This document shows, in pieces, positions 8,713-16,621 of a stretch of DNA of 64,000 nucleotides. The number at the start of each line of letters is the position of its first letter. Position 1 is the first letter of the stretch. The translations under genes and the position numbers were made by a program. The DNA lies in the NCBI RefSeq assembly GCF_008831155.1, contig NZ_WBKB01000006.1:124001-188000 (forward strand), given 5' to 3'. The DNA is from Gulosibacter chungangensis. Lineage in GTDB: Bacteria; Actinomycetota; Actinomycetes; Actinomycetales; Microbacteriaceae. The notes beneath the pieces are model-generated. The model was not told where the DNA came from. It did not search any database and saw only the letters and a list, made by a program, of their open reading frames with translations.

Positions 8713-8775
8713 TGTCATACCATTAGCAGGCCACTTACGCTCCCATTAGCAGGCCTTTTACGCTACCTTTAGCCG
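8713..8775. repeat. 23-bp-period motif array, three copies, upstream of the broken ATPase
   Basis: Copies start at 8713, 8736 and 8759. The two better ones read TACGCTCCCATTAGCAG and TACGCTACCTTTAGCCG; the first is degenerate but keeps the phase. The motif, spacing and the final TTAGCCGC are the same as in the four-copy array at 12123-12208. The array lies about 215 bp upstream of the broken DUF4143 ATPase start, and close to the 3' end of the deaminase gene. Confidence 0.8.
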
Positions 8776-8792
8776 CACTCGACGTCACACGA

Positions 8793-9395
8793 TCACCGCG
8801 CGTTGTAGACCGTAATCTCTCCCGCACCCAGCGCCGCGCGGTACTCGCGGAAGACCTCGAGTGCATCCGCTTTCGCGAGACCGTCGAGGGCCCGGATGCC
8901 GCGTGCCTCAAAGGCCCCTGCCCAGTCCTCGACCATCGGCCCCTCGTCGAAGGTTGTGATTTCTTCCACTTCAGGACCGGAGCCCGCGAGCGCCAGGGTC
9001 GTGATGCCCGACCACATCGCCGCACCATAACACTGCACACAGGGGCGCCAGTTCACCACGAGTTCGTGTTCGGGGCGGCCCTGGGCTCCGAGATTCCAAC
9101 GACCAAGCCGTGCCTGCGCAAGCCCCAGAGCTACCACCTCCGCGTGTGCCGAAGAGATACCGCTAGAGAGCACGACATTCACGCCAACCGAAACAATCCG
9201 ACCGGTTCCTGCATCCACTACCAGCGCAGCAAAGGGACCGCCACTTCCTTCGCGCCAATTGCGCGCTGCGAGCCGATTCACCAGCGCAATTCGATCTTGT
9301 CGCTCAGGTAACGTATCCGGCACGTCGCTGAGCTCCTTCGCAACCCAGTCCGGGAGCGAAATCTCGAAGGACGATGCAAGCGGTGGGAAGTCCAT
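8793..9395 (-). CDS. nucleoside/guanine deaminase family protein (CMP/dCMP deaminase fold)
   Basis: About 200 residues. It carries the zinc deaminase signature: HAEVVAL (zinc His and catalytic Glu) and PCVQCYGAAMWSG (the two zinc Cys), separated by about 40 residues as in guanine and tRNA/nucleoside deaminases. It ends in VYNAR, and family members often end in a similar aromatic motif that closes the active site. It should hydrolyse the exocyclic amine of a purine or pyrimidine base or nucleoside in the cytoplasm; the exact substrate cannot be read. ATG 9395 (MDFPPLASS) is chosen since the upstream extension shows no domain. It is a single gene. Confidence 0.85.
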   Translation of the reverse strand: MDFPPLASSFEISLPDWVAKELSDVPDTLPERQDRIALVNRLAARNWREGSGGPFAALVVDAGTGRIVSVGVNVVLSSGISSAHAEVVALGLAQARLGRWNLGAQGRPEHELVVNWRPCVQCYGAAMWSGITTLALAGSGPEVEEITTFDEGPMVEDWAGAFEARGIRALDGLAKADALEVFREYRAALGAGEITVYNAR

Positions 9396-9570
9396 GAGAC
9401 ATAGCTTGCGACCATTACCCGCGAAGGACCTGCACACCACAAGATTGATGTGGATAGGAGTCCAGACTCGTCGAGAAGTGTGACGTCGCACGATATGGCG
9501 AACTGCACTGCAGCGCGGTGATAGGCCAGCGCGATGAGGGCCGAGTTGTGTCACCTTCCTTGTACGTATG

Positions 9571-9642
9571 TCAGAAAAGTGCACGCCACGGGAGCGTGGT
9601 GGGCGTGTCGTCAGCGTATCGCCTGTGGTGTGCACTTTTCAC
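9571..9642. repeat. family B inverted repeat, second copy
   Basis: Starts with TCAGAAAAGTGCACGCCACG and ends with TGTGCACTTTTCAC, the same inverted ends and overall length as the element at 4718-4786, including an inner GTCGTC. It lies between the deaminase gene start and the 3' end of the zapE pseudogene. Confidence 0.75.
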
Positions 9643-9674
9643 AAAGTCGCAGGCGAGGCGGCAGGATCGAGAAG

Positions 9675-10784
9675 CTAACCAGCTCGCAGCATGGCCAGAC
9701 GGCTTTCGGCGCGGAAGAGGTCGGCGGGTGGATGCGGCACTTCTGCGAACGCGCCACGGTCGACTTCGGCGATCACTATGAGTCGGCGGTCGGCGTGCAC
9801 GAGCACGTCGATGAGTGAAACAAGGCGCTGCCGGGCTTGGCGGCTCGCACGGGCAAGCGGCGGTACACCGGTGAGGACCCAGTCATCAAAGCGCTCGGCA
9901 AGGTCGAGATAATCTTCGGCAATCGAGGTGACCTCGAGCAGATCCGCGAAGTCGAACCACACCTCGCGGTCCCGTACAGCCATCGCGCGAAGGGCGCGGT
10001 GGCCGTCGAGCACGGTGGTCGATTCCCCGGTCGAAGGCAGTACGAGTCCGTCGGGCAAACGCGAGGCGGCTTCCTCAAGATTTGCCGCAATAATCCAACG
10101 GCCCGACGCGAACTTTGTGGCCGCAGCTCCGCCCGCACCACCAACCTCACGTCGATAGTCGGTGCCGCCATCGATGATCCTCACCTCGAAACAGTCACGA
10201 ATCAGCTTGATGGTCGGTTCGACCACATGATGGTAAATGCGGTTGTCGAGCAGTTTCTCGGGCTCATAGTTCGAGGTGGACAGCGTCGGCACACCGCGCT
10301 CCACGAGCGCCCCGACGAGGCGGTTAAGTAACGCCGCCCCACCCGGGTCATGCACGTGAAGTTAATCAAAGAAGAAGAGACGAGTGCCGTCCTGTAGCTC
10401 GGCAACGGTCTGTTCGATAGCATCCCGCGCGCTCAATCGCCCCGCGAGACTGCGTTGCAACTCCTGGAAAAAGGTGTGGAAGTGCACGCGCCGCTTAGCT
10501 GAGTCCGGAAGCGGCGCGGCGACAAAAATCTCGTTCATGAGCCAGGTCTTGCCGCGCCCGGCGGGGCCATGCACGAAGTAACCGGCCGAGGAGGATTCCG
10601 CTCTGAGCCCACGCTCGAGGTAACCCGAGACATCCTCAAGCAGCGATTGCTGGCCCGCATCAAGCACGATACCCTGCGCATCCACCGAAGCCGTGACCGA
10701 GCTAACAATGGTGCTGTCAATGGCTCCAGCTGCGGACCTCTGATCGCCCTCCGAGAGGGTTTCACCACTCGCATCAGCCATCAT
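9675..10784 (-). pseudogene. zapE: ZapE/AFG1-family ATPase with an in-frame stop in Walker B
   Basis: The family is an AAA-type ATPase linked in E. coli to Z-ring function and in mitochondria to protein quality control. The N-terminal piece has Walker A GPAGRGKTWLMNEIF and HFHTFFQELQ. At the Walker B motif the frame reads LFFFD, TAA, LHVHDPGG, where relatives have LFFFDEFHV. The same frame continues, without a shift, for another 226 residues to the normal family C-terminus (LFRAESRLAMLRAG). A single stop codon thus replaces the catalytic Glu codon. Translation could restart at the GTG of VHDPGG, but that product would lack the P-loop. A base-call error is possible. Confidence 0.85.
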
Positions 10785-10866
10785 GTCGCCGCCGCGCGGC
10801 TATCGCTTATCGCTCACGTCTGGGGATTGTAGATCAACGCACCTTTAGTTCACTTGCCGAACCGAA

Positions 10867-12117
10867 CTACATCCCCAGCAATGCAAGTGGAACAACCGCC
10901 ACGCCGTCTTCGCGACGGTACGCCGTGGTCCCTGATGAGATGACGACCAGGTCGGCAACTCGATCGGAAAGTTGCTCCCGAAGCCAAAGCAGGTGCCGAA
11001 CATCCTCGTCGCGAATCGCCGCGGCGAGCTTCACTTCAATCGCAACAATTTGTCCGTCCAGTCCCTCCACAATGAGATCGATCTCGCGGTCCCCGTTACG
11101 GCTTCGCAAATGCCCCACTCGCGCACCCGCAGCTTGCGCTGCAGCCCGAACGCTCAGCGTCGCGAGTGATTCAAACAGTGGCCCAGCCATTCCTGCGCCG
11201 CGCGAGGTCATGAGCTGTCGCTCACCGATCCCCAGCAGACGTAACGCCAACGCGGGGTCTGCAAGCTGATGCTTTGGAGCTTGTCCCAGCCTTCCAAGTT
11301 CATTCCCGACCGGCTGCCAGCCCTCAACCTCATCGAGTAACCAAAGCTGAGTGAGGTGATCTCGGTATGCGATAGTCGTTGTTTTAGCGGGTTGTGCTCC
11401 GTCACCGGCAGTGGATGCGGCCAATATTTTTGCATAGCTCGTTGTTGACGACGATGCTGCACCGTACGAAGCAAGCCATCGACGAAGCGTCACAGGTCGA
11501 CGAACTGAATACCCGAGTTCCGGAAGATCGCGGTCAATCACCCGCTGGATATAAGAGTCAAGTTGACCAAGACGCATTCGCTCGGGAAGCCCCCGAATAC
11601 CGGGGAACCCGCTCGCAGCGATTTCATGAAAGTAGTCGCTAACTGAAAATGTCGAGGTGCCATGAATCTTCGAGTCACTCTGTTGTAGCAGTGATCCGAG
11701 ACTTACGGTCGGGTCCGCCACTCCCCGCTCAAAGAGCGACATCGGCCGCATTCTCAATGAAAGGATGCGTGCGGCACCGCTATGCGTACCACCGGCATTC
11801 ATCGGCGTCGCACTACCGGTAAGAATGAACCGGCCCGGCGGCGCATGACAGTCCACCTGACGCCTGACGGCATCCCATACGTGCGGAAGGCGCTGCCATT
11901 CGTCGATCAACACCGTCCCCGCAGGTAACGAAGACAGAGTGGTGTCGGCACTCAGTAGTTCTCGCTGCTCAGGGTTGTCCAAGAAATAAGCAACGCTTGA
12001 CCTCCGAGCGGCCGTTTCTGTCTTGCCAACACCTTTTGGCCCGTCAATCGCTAACGCTGCAGCGTGGGGTAGAAACTCATCCAATTCGGAATCGATCGCA
12101 CGTAGAAGATAAGTCAC
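10867..12117 (-). CDS. AAA ATPase with C-terminal DUF4143 domain
   Basis: 416 residues, GTG start at 12117. N-terminal AAA_14-type ATPase: Walker A DGPKGVGKTETA, Walker B VLIDEWQ, then FILTGSATP and LRMRPMSLFE. The C-terminal DUF4143 region includes a PD-(D/E)XK-like pattern, REIDLIV followed by AIEVKLA. Proteins of this build are widespread in bacteria and archaea; their role is not established, though they behave like accessory or addiction-type genes. It is the intact paralogue of the broken gene at 7382-8499. Immediately upstream lies an array of four 17-bp motifs at a strict 23-bp period, likely the site of its own regulation. It is a single gene, followed by the zapE pseudogene. Confidence 0.9.
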   Translation of the reverse strand: MTYLLRAIDSELDEFLPHAAALAIDGPKGVGKTETAARRSSVAYFLDNPEQRELLSADTTLSSLPAGTVLIDEWQRLPHVWDAVRRQVDCHAPPGRFILTGSATPMNAGGTHSGAARILSLRMRPMSLFERGVADPTVSLGSLLQQSDSKIHGTSTFSVSDYFHEIAASGFPGIRGLPERMRLGQLDSYIQRVIDRDLPELGYSVRRPVTLRRWLASYGAASSSTTSYAKILAASTAGDGAQPAKTTTIAYRDHLTQLWLLDEVEGWQPVGNELGRLGQAPKHQLADPALALRLLGIGERQLMTSRGAGMAGPLFESLATLSVRAAAQAAGARVGHLRSRNGDREIDLIVEGLDGQIVAIEVKLAAAIRDEDVRHLLWLREQLSDRVADLVVISSGTTAYRREDGVAVVPLALLGM

Positions 12118-12122
12118 ACCAT

Positions 12123-12208
12123 TACGCTACCTTTAGCAGTTCTTATACGCTACCGTTAGCAGGGTTGTTACGCTACCTTTAGCAGGGCTTCTACGCTACC
12201 GTTAGCCG
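12123..12208. promoter_or_regulatory. array of four 17-bp motifs at 23-bp period upstream of the AAA/DUF4143 gene
   Basis: Copies of TACGCTACC(T/G)TTAGCAG start at 12123, 12146, 12169 and 12192, exactly 23 bp apart; the last ends in TTAGCCGC. On the coding strand the motif reads CTGCTAA(A/C)GGTAGCGTA. The nearest copy ends 5 bp from the GTG start, so a bound protein would block the promoter and ribosome site. The repeated phase and the matching array upstream of the broken paralogue point to an operator rather than chance. Confidence 0.8.
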
Positions 12209-12230
12209 CGCATAGTTCACCCGCCGGACG

Positions 12231-12265
12231 CTGGGGACGGAGCGACATTTTGGTTCCGTCCCCAG
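12231..12265 (-). terminator. hairpin downstream of the 2-oxoacid dehydrogenase operon
   Basis: CTGGGGACGGA and TCCGTCCCCAG form an 11-bp stem with a 13-base loop, 20 bp beyond the end of the E2 gene. There is no clear T-run, so it may work as a factor-dependent or weak terminator. Confidence 0.5.
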
Positions 12266-12286
12266 CCATTTCGTCCGAGCTTTCCC

Positions 12287-13576
12287 CTACAGCAACTCTC
12301 GCGGCCGCTCGAGCAGACGCACAACCTCTTCGAGGAAGAGCGCTCCCGGATAGCCATCGATCACGCGGTGGTCGATGGTCAGGCTGAGGGTCATCTCCTG
12401 CCGCCAGGCGAAGCCCGAGCCGAAACGCACCGGCACCTCTCGCGAGCGCCCGATGCCGAGGATCGCCGACTCCGGCGGATTGAGAATCGGCGTGAACGAG
12501 TCAATCCCCTGCCCGCCGAGGCTCGTGACAGTGAAGGTTCCGCCGCTATACGCATCCGGCCCTAAGCCACCCGACCGCGCGCTTTCCGCGAGTTCGCGCA
12601 CGCGAGTGCCGAGCTCGGCGAGCCCGAGCTCATCGGCGTCGCGGATCACTGGCACGACAAGTCCGTCTTCGAGCGCCACAGCCATCCCGATGTTGACGTT
12701 TGGGTCCCGCACGAGGGTATCCCCCTCGATTCGCGCGTTCACGCCCGGATGCGCACGCAAGGCGAGCGCGCAGGCGCGGATCACCGCATCCACGTACCCC
12801 GGCTTTCGGGCACCGCCGCCGATTGTCTCCCGCAGCTGCGCGAAATCGGTGACGTCCGCGGTCGTCGTAAGCGTCAGCTGCGCCGTGTCGCGCAGCGAAG
12901 CGCTCATCCGCTCGCCGATCACTTTGCGCATTCGGCTGAGCTTCTCCGTGCCAGCTCCATCGGTGGATGCAACGGGTTGCGGTTCCGAGGAAGTGCCAAC
13001 AGGTGCGCTGGATAGCGCACCTGAGGAGACTGCCGAAACCGAGGAGCCCGACGGTTGTACTGCCTCGACCGGCGCAGGTGTGGATGCGCCAGCAATCGCC
13101 GCTTCGACGTCGGCCACCACGATCCGACCGTTGGTACCGGTTCCGGTAATCGACCGCAGGTCGATGCCCTTTTCTTTCGCGAGTTTGCGGGCGAGCGGCA
13201 CCACCCCGGTCACGCGACCGGAGGCTGCCCGTGCGGCTGCCGCATCCCGCGGTACCGAACCCGCAGAAGGCAACCCATCCCCAGCATCCGCCGAGACCGA
13301 AACCGAGGTCGGCCCAGCACCACCGGCACCCGCATCCCCCACCGCAAGAATCTCCACCAGCACCGTATTCACCGGCACCGTCTCACCCTCGGGCACCAAC
13401 GGCGCCCCAAGCATCCCGGCCTCCGGAGCAGTAACCGTATCGGTCACCTTTGCTGCTTCAATCTCGACGAGTTCCTGGCCGGCGGCGACCGTATCGCCCT
13501 CGGCCACGAGCCAGGTCGAGACGGTCCCTTCGGACATTGCCATGCCCCACTGGGGCAGCTTCACTTCGATAGTCAT
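12287..13576 (-). CDS. dihydrolipoamide acyltransferase (E2) of a 2-oxoacid/acetoin dehydrogenase complex
   Basis: 429 residues in three parts. A lipoyl domain (residues 1-75) carries the lipoylated Lys in EIEAAKVTDT. After an Ala/Ser/Val-rich linker comes a peripheral subunit-binding domain (PLARKLAKEKGIDLRSITGT). The C-terminal catalytic domain ends in DHRVIDGYPGALFLEEV, with the active-site His and Asp of the DHxxxDG motif. It transfers the acyl group from lipoamide to CoA. The operon order E1 alpha, E1 beta, E2 is that of acetoin or branched-chain oxoacid dehydrogenases. No E3 (lipoamide dehydrogenase) gene is in the window, so E3 must come from elsewhere. Substrate identity is undecided. 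Confidence 0.9.
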   Translation of the reverse strand: MTIEVKLPQWGMAMSEGTVSTWLVAEGDTVAAGQELVEIEAAKVTDTVTAPEAGMLGAPLVPEGETVPVNTVLVEILAVGDAGAGGAGPTSVSVSADAGDGLPSAGSVPRDAAAARAASGRVTGVVPLARKLAKEKGIDLRSITGTGTNGRIVVADVEAAIAGASTPAPVEAVQPSGSSVSAVSSGALSSAPVGTSSEPQPVASTDGAGTEKLSRMRKVIGERMSASLRDTAQLTLTTTADVTDFAQLRETIGGGARKPGYVDAVIRACALALRAHPGVNARIEGDTLVRDPNVNIGMAVALEDGLVVPVIRDADELGLAELGTRVRELAESARSGGLGPDAYSGGTFTVTSLGGQGIDSFTPILNPPESAILGIGRSREVPVRFGSGFAWRQEMTLSLTIDHRVIDGYPGALFLEEVVRLLERPRELL

Positions 13577-13587
13577 GCTGCGACCCC

Positions 13588-14574
13588 CTATGCCAGCACG
13601 TCGCGGACGGCCTGTTCGACCTTCGCCGCGTTCGGGTAGAGCGACATCTCCAGTTTGGAGTTGTACGGGATGTGCGTGTGCGGTGTCACCACGCGCTTGA
13701 TCGGCGCTTCGAGATCCCAGAATCCGTCCTCGGCAACCAGCGCCGAGATGTGGGATGCAATGGAACAGACATCGTGCGCCGGGTCGACGATCACGAGGTG
13801 GCCGGTCTTCGCGACCGAGGCGAGAATCGCATCCAGGTCGAGCGGGAAGATCGTGCGCGGGTCGAGTACCTCAACCGAGATGCCCTCTTTCGCGAGCGAC
13901 TCGGCCGCCGCCATCGACGCAGTGATCCCGCCCGAGATGCTCACCACCGTGACATCCGTACCCTCTCGCTTGATATCTGCTTCACCGAGCGGAATCGAGA
14001 AGTCCTCGCTCGCATCCGGCACCTCTTCTTTCACGCCACCTTGCGTGAAGTCTTCGAAGACCAGCACCGGGTCGTTGGTTTGGATCGCGGTTTTCAGCAG
14101 GCCGTACATGTCCTTCGGCGTGGAAGGCGTCACGATCTTGAACCCGGGGATGGTCGCCATCGTGTTGTAGGGCCGGTCGGAGTGCTGCGCCGCATTCGAG
14201 ACCATGTACATCATCGGCATTCGCACGGTGATCGGCAGCGTCGCTTGGCCGCCATAGAGGTAGGTGGATTTCGCGATGATCGAGGTGAGCTGATCCATCG
14301 CGACGTAGAGGAATGGTGCCATTTCGATTTCGACGATGGGGCGCATCCCCACCATCGCGGCACCCGCCCCGGCACCGACGTAACCATTCTCGGAGAGCGG
14401 GGCGTCTCGCACCCGCTCGTGACCAAATTCATCCACCAGCATGCCGTTTTTATTGCCGGTCGTGCCGAGGATACTCCAGCTGACGTCGAGGCCCATAATG
14501 AACGCCTTTTCGTCTCGCTGCATTTCTTCGCGCTGCGCTTCGACGATCGCGTCGAGATACGACAGTGTGCGCAT
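13588..14574 (-). CDS. 2-oxoacid/acetoin dehydrogenase E1 component, beta subunit
   Basis: 328 residues, full length for an E1 beta subunit. It starts MRTLSYLDAIVEAQREEMQRDEK, the usual beginning, and contains VGAGAGAAMVGMRPIVEIEM, IAKSTYLYGGQATLPITVRM and the C-terminal transketolase-type domain (VEVLDPRTIFPLDLDAI, GHLVIVDPAHDV). With E1 alpha it forms the thiamine diphosphate-dependent decarboxylase that loads lipoamide on E2. It is 11 bp upstream of the E2 gene and 24 bp downstream of E1 alpha, a tight operon. Confidence 0.92.
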   Translation of the reverse strand: MRTLSYLDAIVEAQREEMQRDEKAFIMGLDVSWSILGTTGNKNGMLVDEFGHERVRDAPLSENGYVGAGAGAAMVGMRPIVEIEMAPFLYVAMDQLTSIIAKSTYLYGGQATLPITVRMPMMYMVSNAAQHSDRPYNTMATIPGFKIVTPSTPKDMYGLLKTAIQTNDPVLVFEDFTQGGVKEEVPDASEDFSIPLGEADIKREGTDVTVVSISGGITASMAAAESLAKEGISVEVLDPRTIFPLDLDAILASVAKTGHLVIVDPAHDVCSIASHISALVAEDGFWDLEAPIKRVVTPHTHIPYNSKLEMSLYPNAAKVEQAVRDVLA

Positions 14575-14598
14575 GAGTTTCGCCTTTCTGCTGAGCGT

Positions 14599-15438
14599 CT
14601 AGCGTCGGATCTCGACGGGTTCGGTGAATACGTGGGTGAAGGCTTCTTCGACCTCTGGTTCGGGCGAGTTGCGCGCGAATTCGATCGCGGCTTCGACCTC
14701 GGTTTTGATCTCGGCTTCGATGTCGACGAGGATGCTCGGGTCGAGTCCCAGCTCTTCGGCGCGTGCTCGGAAGAGCATCAGCGGATCCTTATTGTCGCGC
14801 CAGTCGTCGATTTCGGATTGTTCGCGATAGTGCTCGGTGGGAAGCCCGACGGCGTGGTTTTCGTAGCGGTAGGTGCGGGTTTCGACGAGCGACGGACCTT
14901 CGCCCGCCCTGGCCCGGTCGACCGCTTTCTTCACCGCTTCGTAGACCGCGAGGAAGTCCTGCCCGTCGACGATTTCGCCGGGCATGTTGTAGGCGACCGC
15001 GCGTCCCGCGATCGAGTCGGATGCGACCACCTTGCGCCACGCGGTCAGCTCGCCATAGCCGTTGTTTTCGCAGACGTAGACGGCGGGCAGATCCCAAATC
15101 GAGGCGATATTGAGCGACTCGTGAAAGGTGCCCTCGTTGGATGCGCCGTCGCCGAAGAAGCACAGCGCCACCTTCCCATCATTCTGCAGTTTCGAGCCGA
15201 GCGCGGCGCCCGTGGCGACCGGTAGCCCCGAACCCACAATCGAGGTCTCCCCGAGTGACCCGACCGAGAAGTCGGACAGGTGCATCGAGCCTCCCTTGCC
15301 CTGGTTCACCCCGTCTTTGCGGCCCATGAGTTCGGCAAGCAAGCCTTTGATATTCGCGCCCTTGCCGATCGGGTGGCCGTGCGATCGGTGCGTGCCGACC
15401 ATGTAGTCGCTGTCTTCGAGCGCCAGACAAGATCCCAC
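14599..15438 (-). CDS. 2-oxoacid/acetoin dehydrogenase E1 alpha subunit, 5' truncated
   Basis: The thiamine diphosphate-binding subunit: GDGASNEGTFHESLN and, 25 residues on, ENNGYGE form the GDG...N cofactor motif, and THRSHGHPIGKGANIKGL and GGSMHL are typical. Only about 279 residues follow the first usable start (GTG 15438), against about 320-330 in the family. Upstream codons still read family sequence, KGELYGAFHTSTGQEASIVG, but then become unrelated and meet an in-frame TGA near 15554, with no ATG, GTG or TTG between. The break falls at a TTGAGTAG motif on the plus strand (about 15492-15499). About 45 N-terminal residues seem lost, so the operon may be inactive, or translation may use a non-standard start. 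Confidence 0.75.
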   Translation of the reverse strand: MGSCLALEDSDYMVGTHRSHGHPIGKGANIKGLLAELMGRKDGVNQGKGGSMHLSDFSVGSLGETSIVGSGLPVATGAALGSKLQNDGKVALCFFGDGASNEGTFHESLNIASIWDLPAVYVCENNGYGELTAWRKVVASDSIAGRAVAYNMPGEIVDGQDFLAVYEAVKKAVDRARAGEGPSLVETRTYRYENHAVGLPTEHYREQSEIDDWRDNKDPLMLFRARAEELGLDPSILVDIEAEIKTEVEAAIEFARNSPEPEVEEAFTHVFTEPVEIRR

Positions 15439-15664
15439 AATGGATGCTTCCTGCCCGGTTGAGGTGTGGAAGGCGCCATAGAGTTCGCCCTTGAGTAGCC
15501 ACCAACCGGATGCAAGTCGCTTCGTCGTGGCTGCACGTTGGTTGAATCACATGGGAAACAAACGGGAAAACGACCGGAAAGCATTCACCTACACCCCACC
15601 CCACAGATTCGCTTCTCAATAAAGAGTTGCTAGGCAGTAGCCCGACAGGCTATATTTGCCACAT

Positions 15665-15682
15665 TGGGAAAGCGGTTACCCA
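15665..15682. promoter_or_regulatory. LacI-type operator upstream of the ABC transporter
   Basis: TGGGAAAGCGGTTACCCA, an 18-bp near-perfect palindrome of the LacI/GalR class, 36 bp before the permease start. It differs at one or two positions from the sites at 23954 and 25138 next to the lacI gene of this window. Two loose half-sites (ATGGGAAAC and ACGGGAAAA) lie at about 15551-15575. Confidence 0.75.
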
Positions 15683-15717
15683 CTCGACCACTTACAACGA
15701 TGTAAGGAGACCCCCGC

Positions 15718-16569
15718 ATGAGCAGCGCAACCACAGCCACCCCGGTGATTGATTCACCGCAGAACAAGCGGCGAACATCCAAGCCGAAGGCAAGTTCCTG
15801 GCGCCAGTCCGCATCCGGCTACCTCTACCCCACGATCTTTGTCCTTATCGCATTCGTCGCCTGGTGGGGCGCGACCTCCGCGGGCCTCGTCGCTCCCTAC
15901 ATCCTCCCCTCACCAGCCGACACCTTGGCGGCCTTCACCGACAACGTCGCCTACCTCTGGCAGCACACCCTCGTGACCACCTGGGAGACCGTCCTCGGCT
16001 TCCTGATCTCAGTGGTCGTCGGTATCGCCGTCGCGATCGTGATGGTCTACTCGCGCACCCTCGAGCGCACCTTCTACCCGCTCATCCTCTTCGCCCAGGT
16101 CATCCCGAAGATCGCGATCGCGCCGCTGTTCATCGTCTGGCTCGGCTTCGGCCCGCAGCCGAAGATCCTCGTCGCCGTGCTGATGGCCTTCTTCCCGATC
16201 GTGATCGCGGGCATCTCGGGCCTGCGCACCATCGACCCCGAAATCCTTGAACTCACGAGCACCATGGGCGCATCCCGCTGGAAGACCTTCATGAAGGTGC
16301 GCTTCCCGGCCGCCCTGCCCGAGCTGCTGTCCGGTATGAAGATCGCCGCCACCCTCGCGGTCACCGGTGCGGTAGTCGGTGAGTTCGTGGGCGCCAATGA
16401 GGGGCTCGGCTACGTGATCCTGCAAGCCAACGGCAACGTCGACACGGCCATGCTCTTTGCAGCCCTGATCATCATGTCGCTGCTAGGCATCCTGCTGTTC
16501 GCCGTCATCCTCGTGGCCGAACGCATCCTCGTGCCCTGGCACTCCTCACGACGCAACCTCGAGCAGTAA
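15718..16569 (+). CDS. ABC transporter permease, NitT/TauT/ThiX family
   Basis: 283 residues with an N-terminal hydrophilic stretch and about six membrane segments. The inner-membrane contact loop (EAA motif) is clear: TSTMGASRWKTFMKVRFPAA followed by LPELLSGMKIAATLAVTGAV and GEFVGANEGLGYVI, as in permeases of the sulfonate, nitrate and thiamine-precursor type. First gene of a three-gene transporter operon with its binding protein and ATPase. A LacI-type operator precedes it and links it to the sugar-type catabolic genes at 20.6-26.3 kb. Substrate unknown; the family handles small organic nutrients rather than sugars as a rule. Confidence 0.9.
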   Translation: MSSATTATPVIDSPQNKRRTSKPKASSWRQSASGYLYPTIFVLIAFVAWWGATSAGLVAPYILPSPADTLAAFTDNVAYLWQHTLVTTWETVLGFLISVVVGIAVAIVMVYSRTLERTFYPLILFAQVIPKIAIAPLFIVWLGFGPQPKILVAVLMAFFPIVIAGISGLRTIDPEILELTSTMGASRWKTFMKVRFPAALPELLSGMKIAATLAVTGAVVGEFVGANEGLGYVILQANGNVDTAMLFAALIIMSLLGILLFAVILVAERILVPWHSSRRNLEQ

Positions 16570-16621
16570 CCCGCTGCGCGCATCCATTTCACAACAATCA
16601 ACACAATCTGAGAGGCAACCA

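Noticed and set aside
12123-12208. Possible CRISPR array
   Set aside because: The 17-bp units are separated by only 6 bp, no spacers of usual length exist, and no cas gene is in the window.
12375-13700. A 441-codon open frame on the plus strand opposite the E2 gene
   Set aside because: It is the antisense of a well-supported E2 gene, rich in Arg/Ser/Pro, with no domain. High-GC codon bias leaves long open frames on the opposite strand.
13672-15225. A 517-codon open frame on the plus strand opposite E1 beta and E1 alpha
   Set aside because: Spans two real genes in antisense; shadow of their codon usage.
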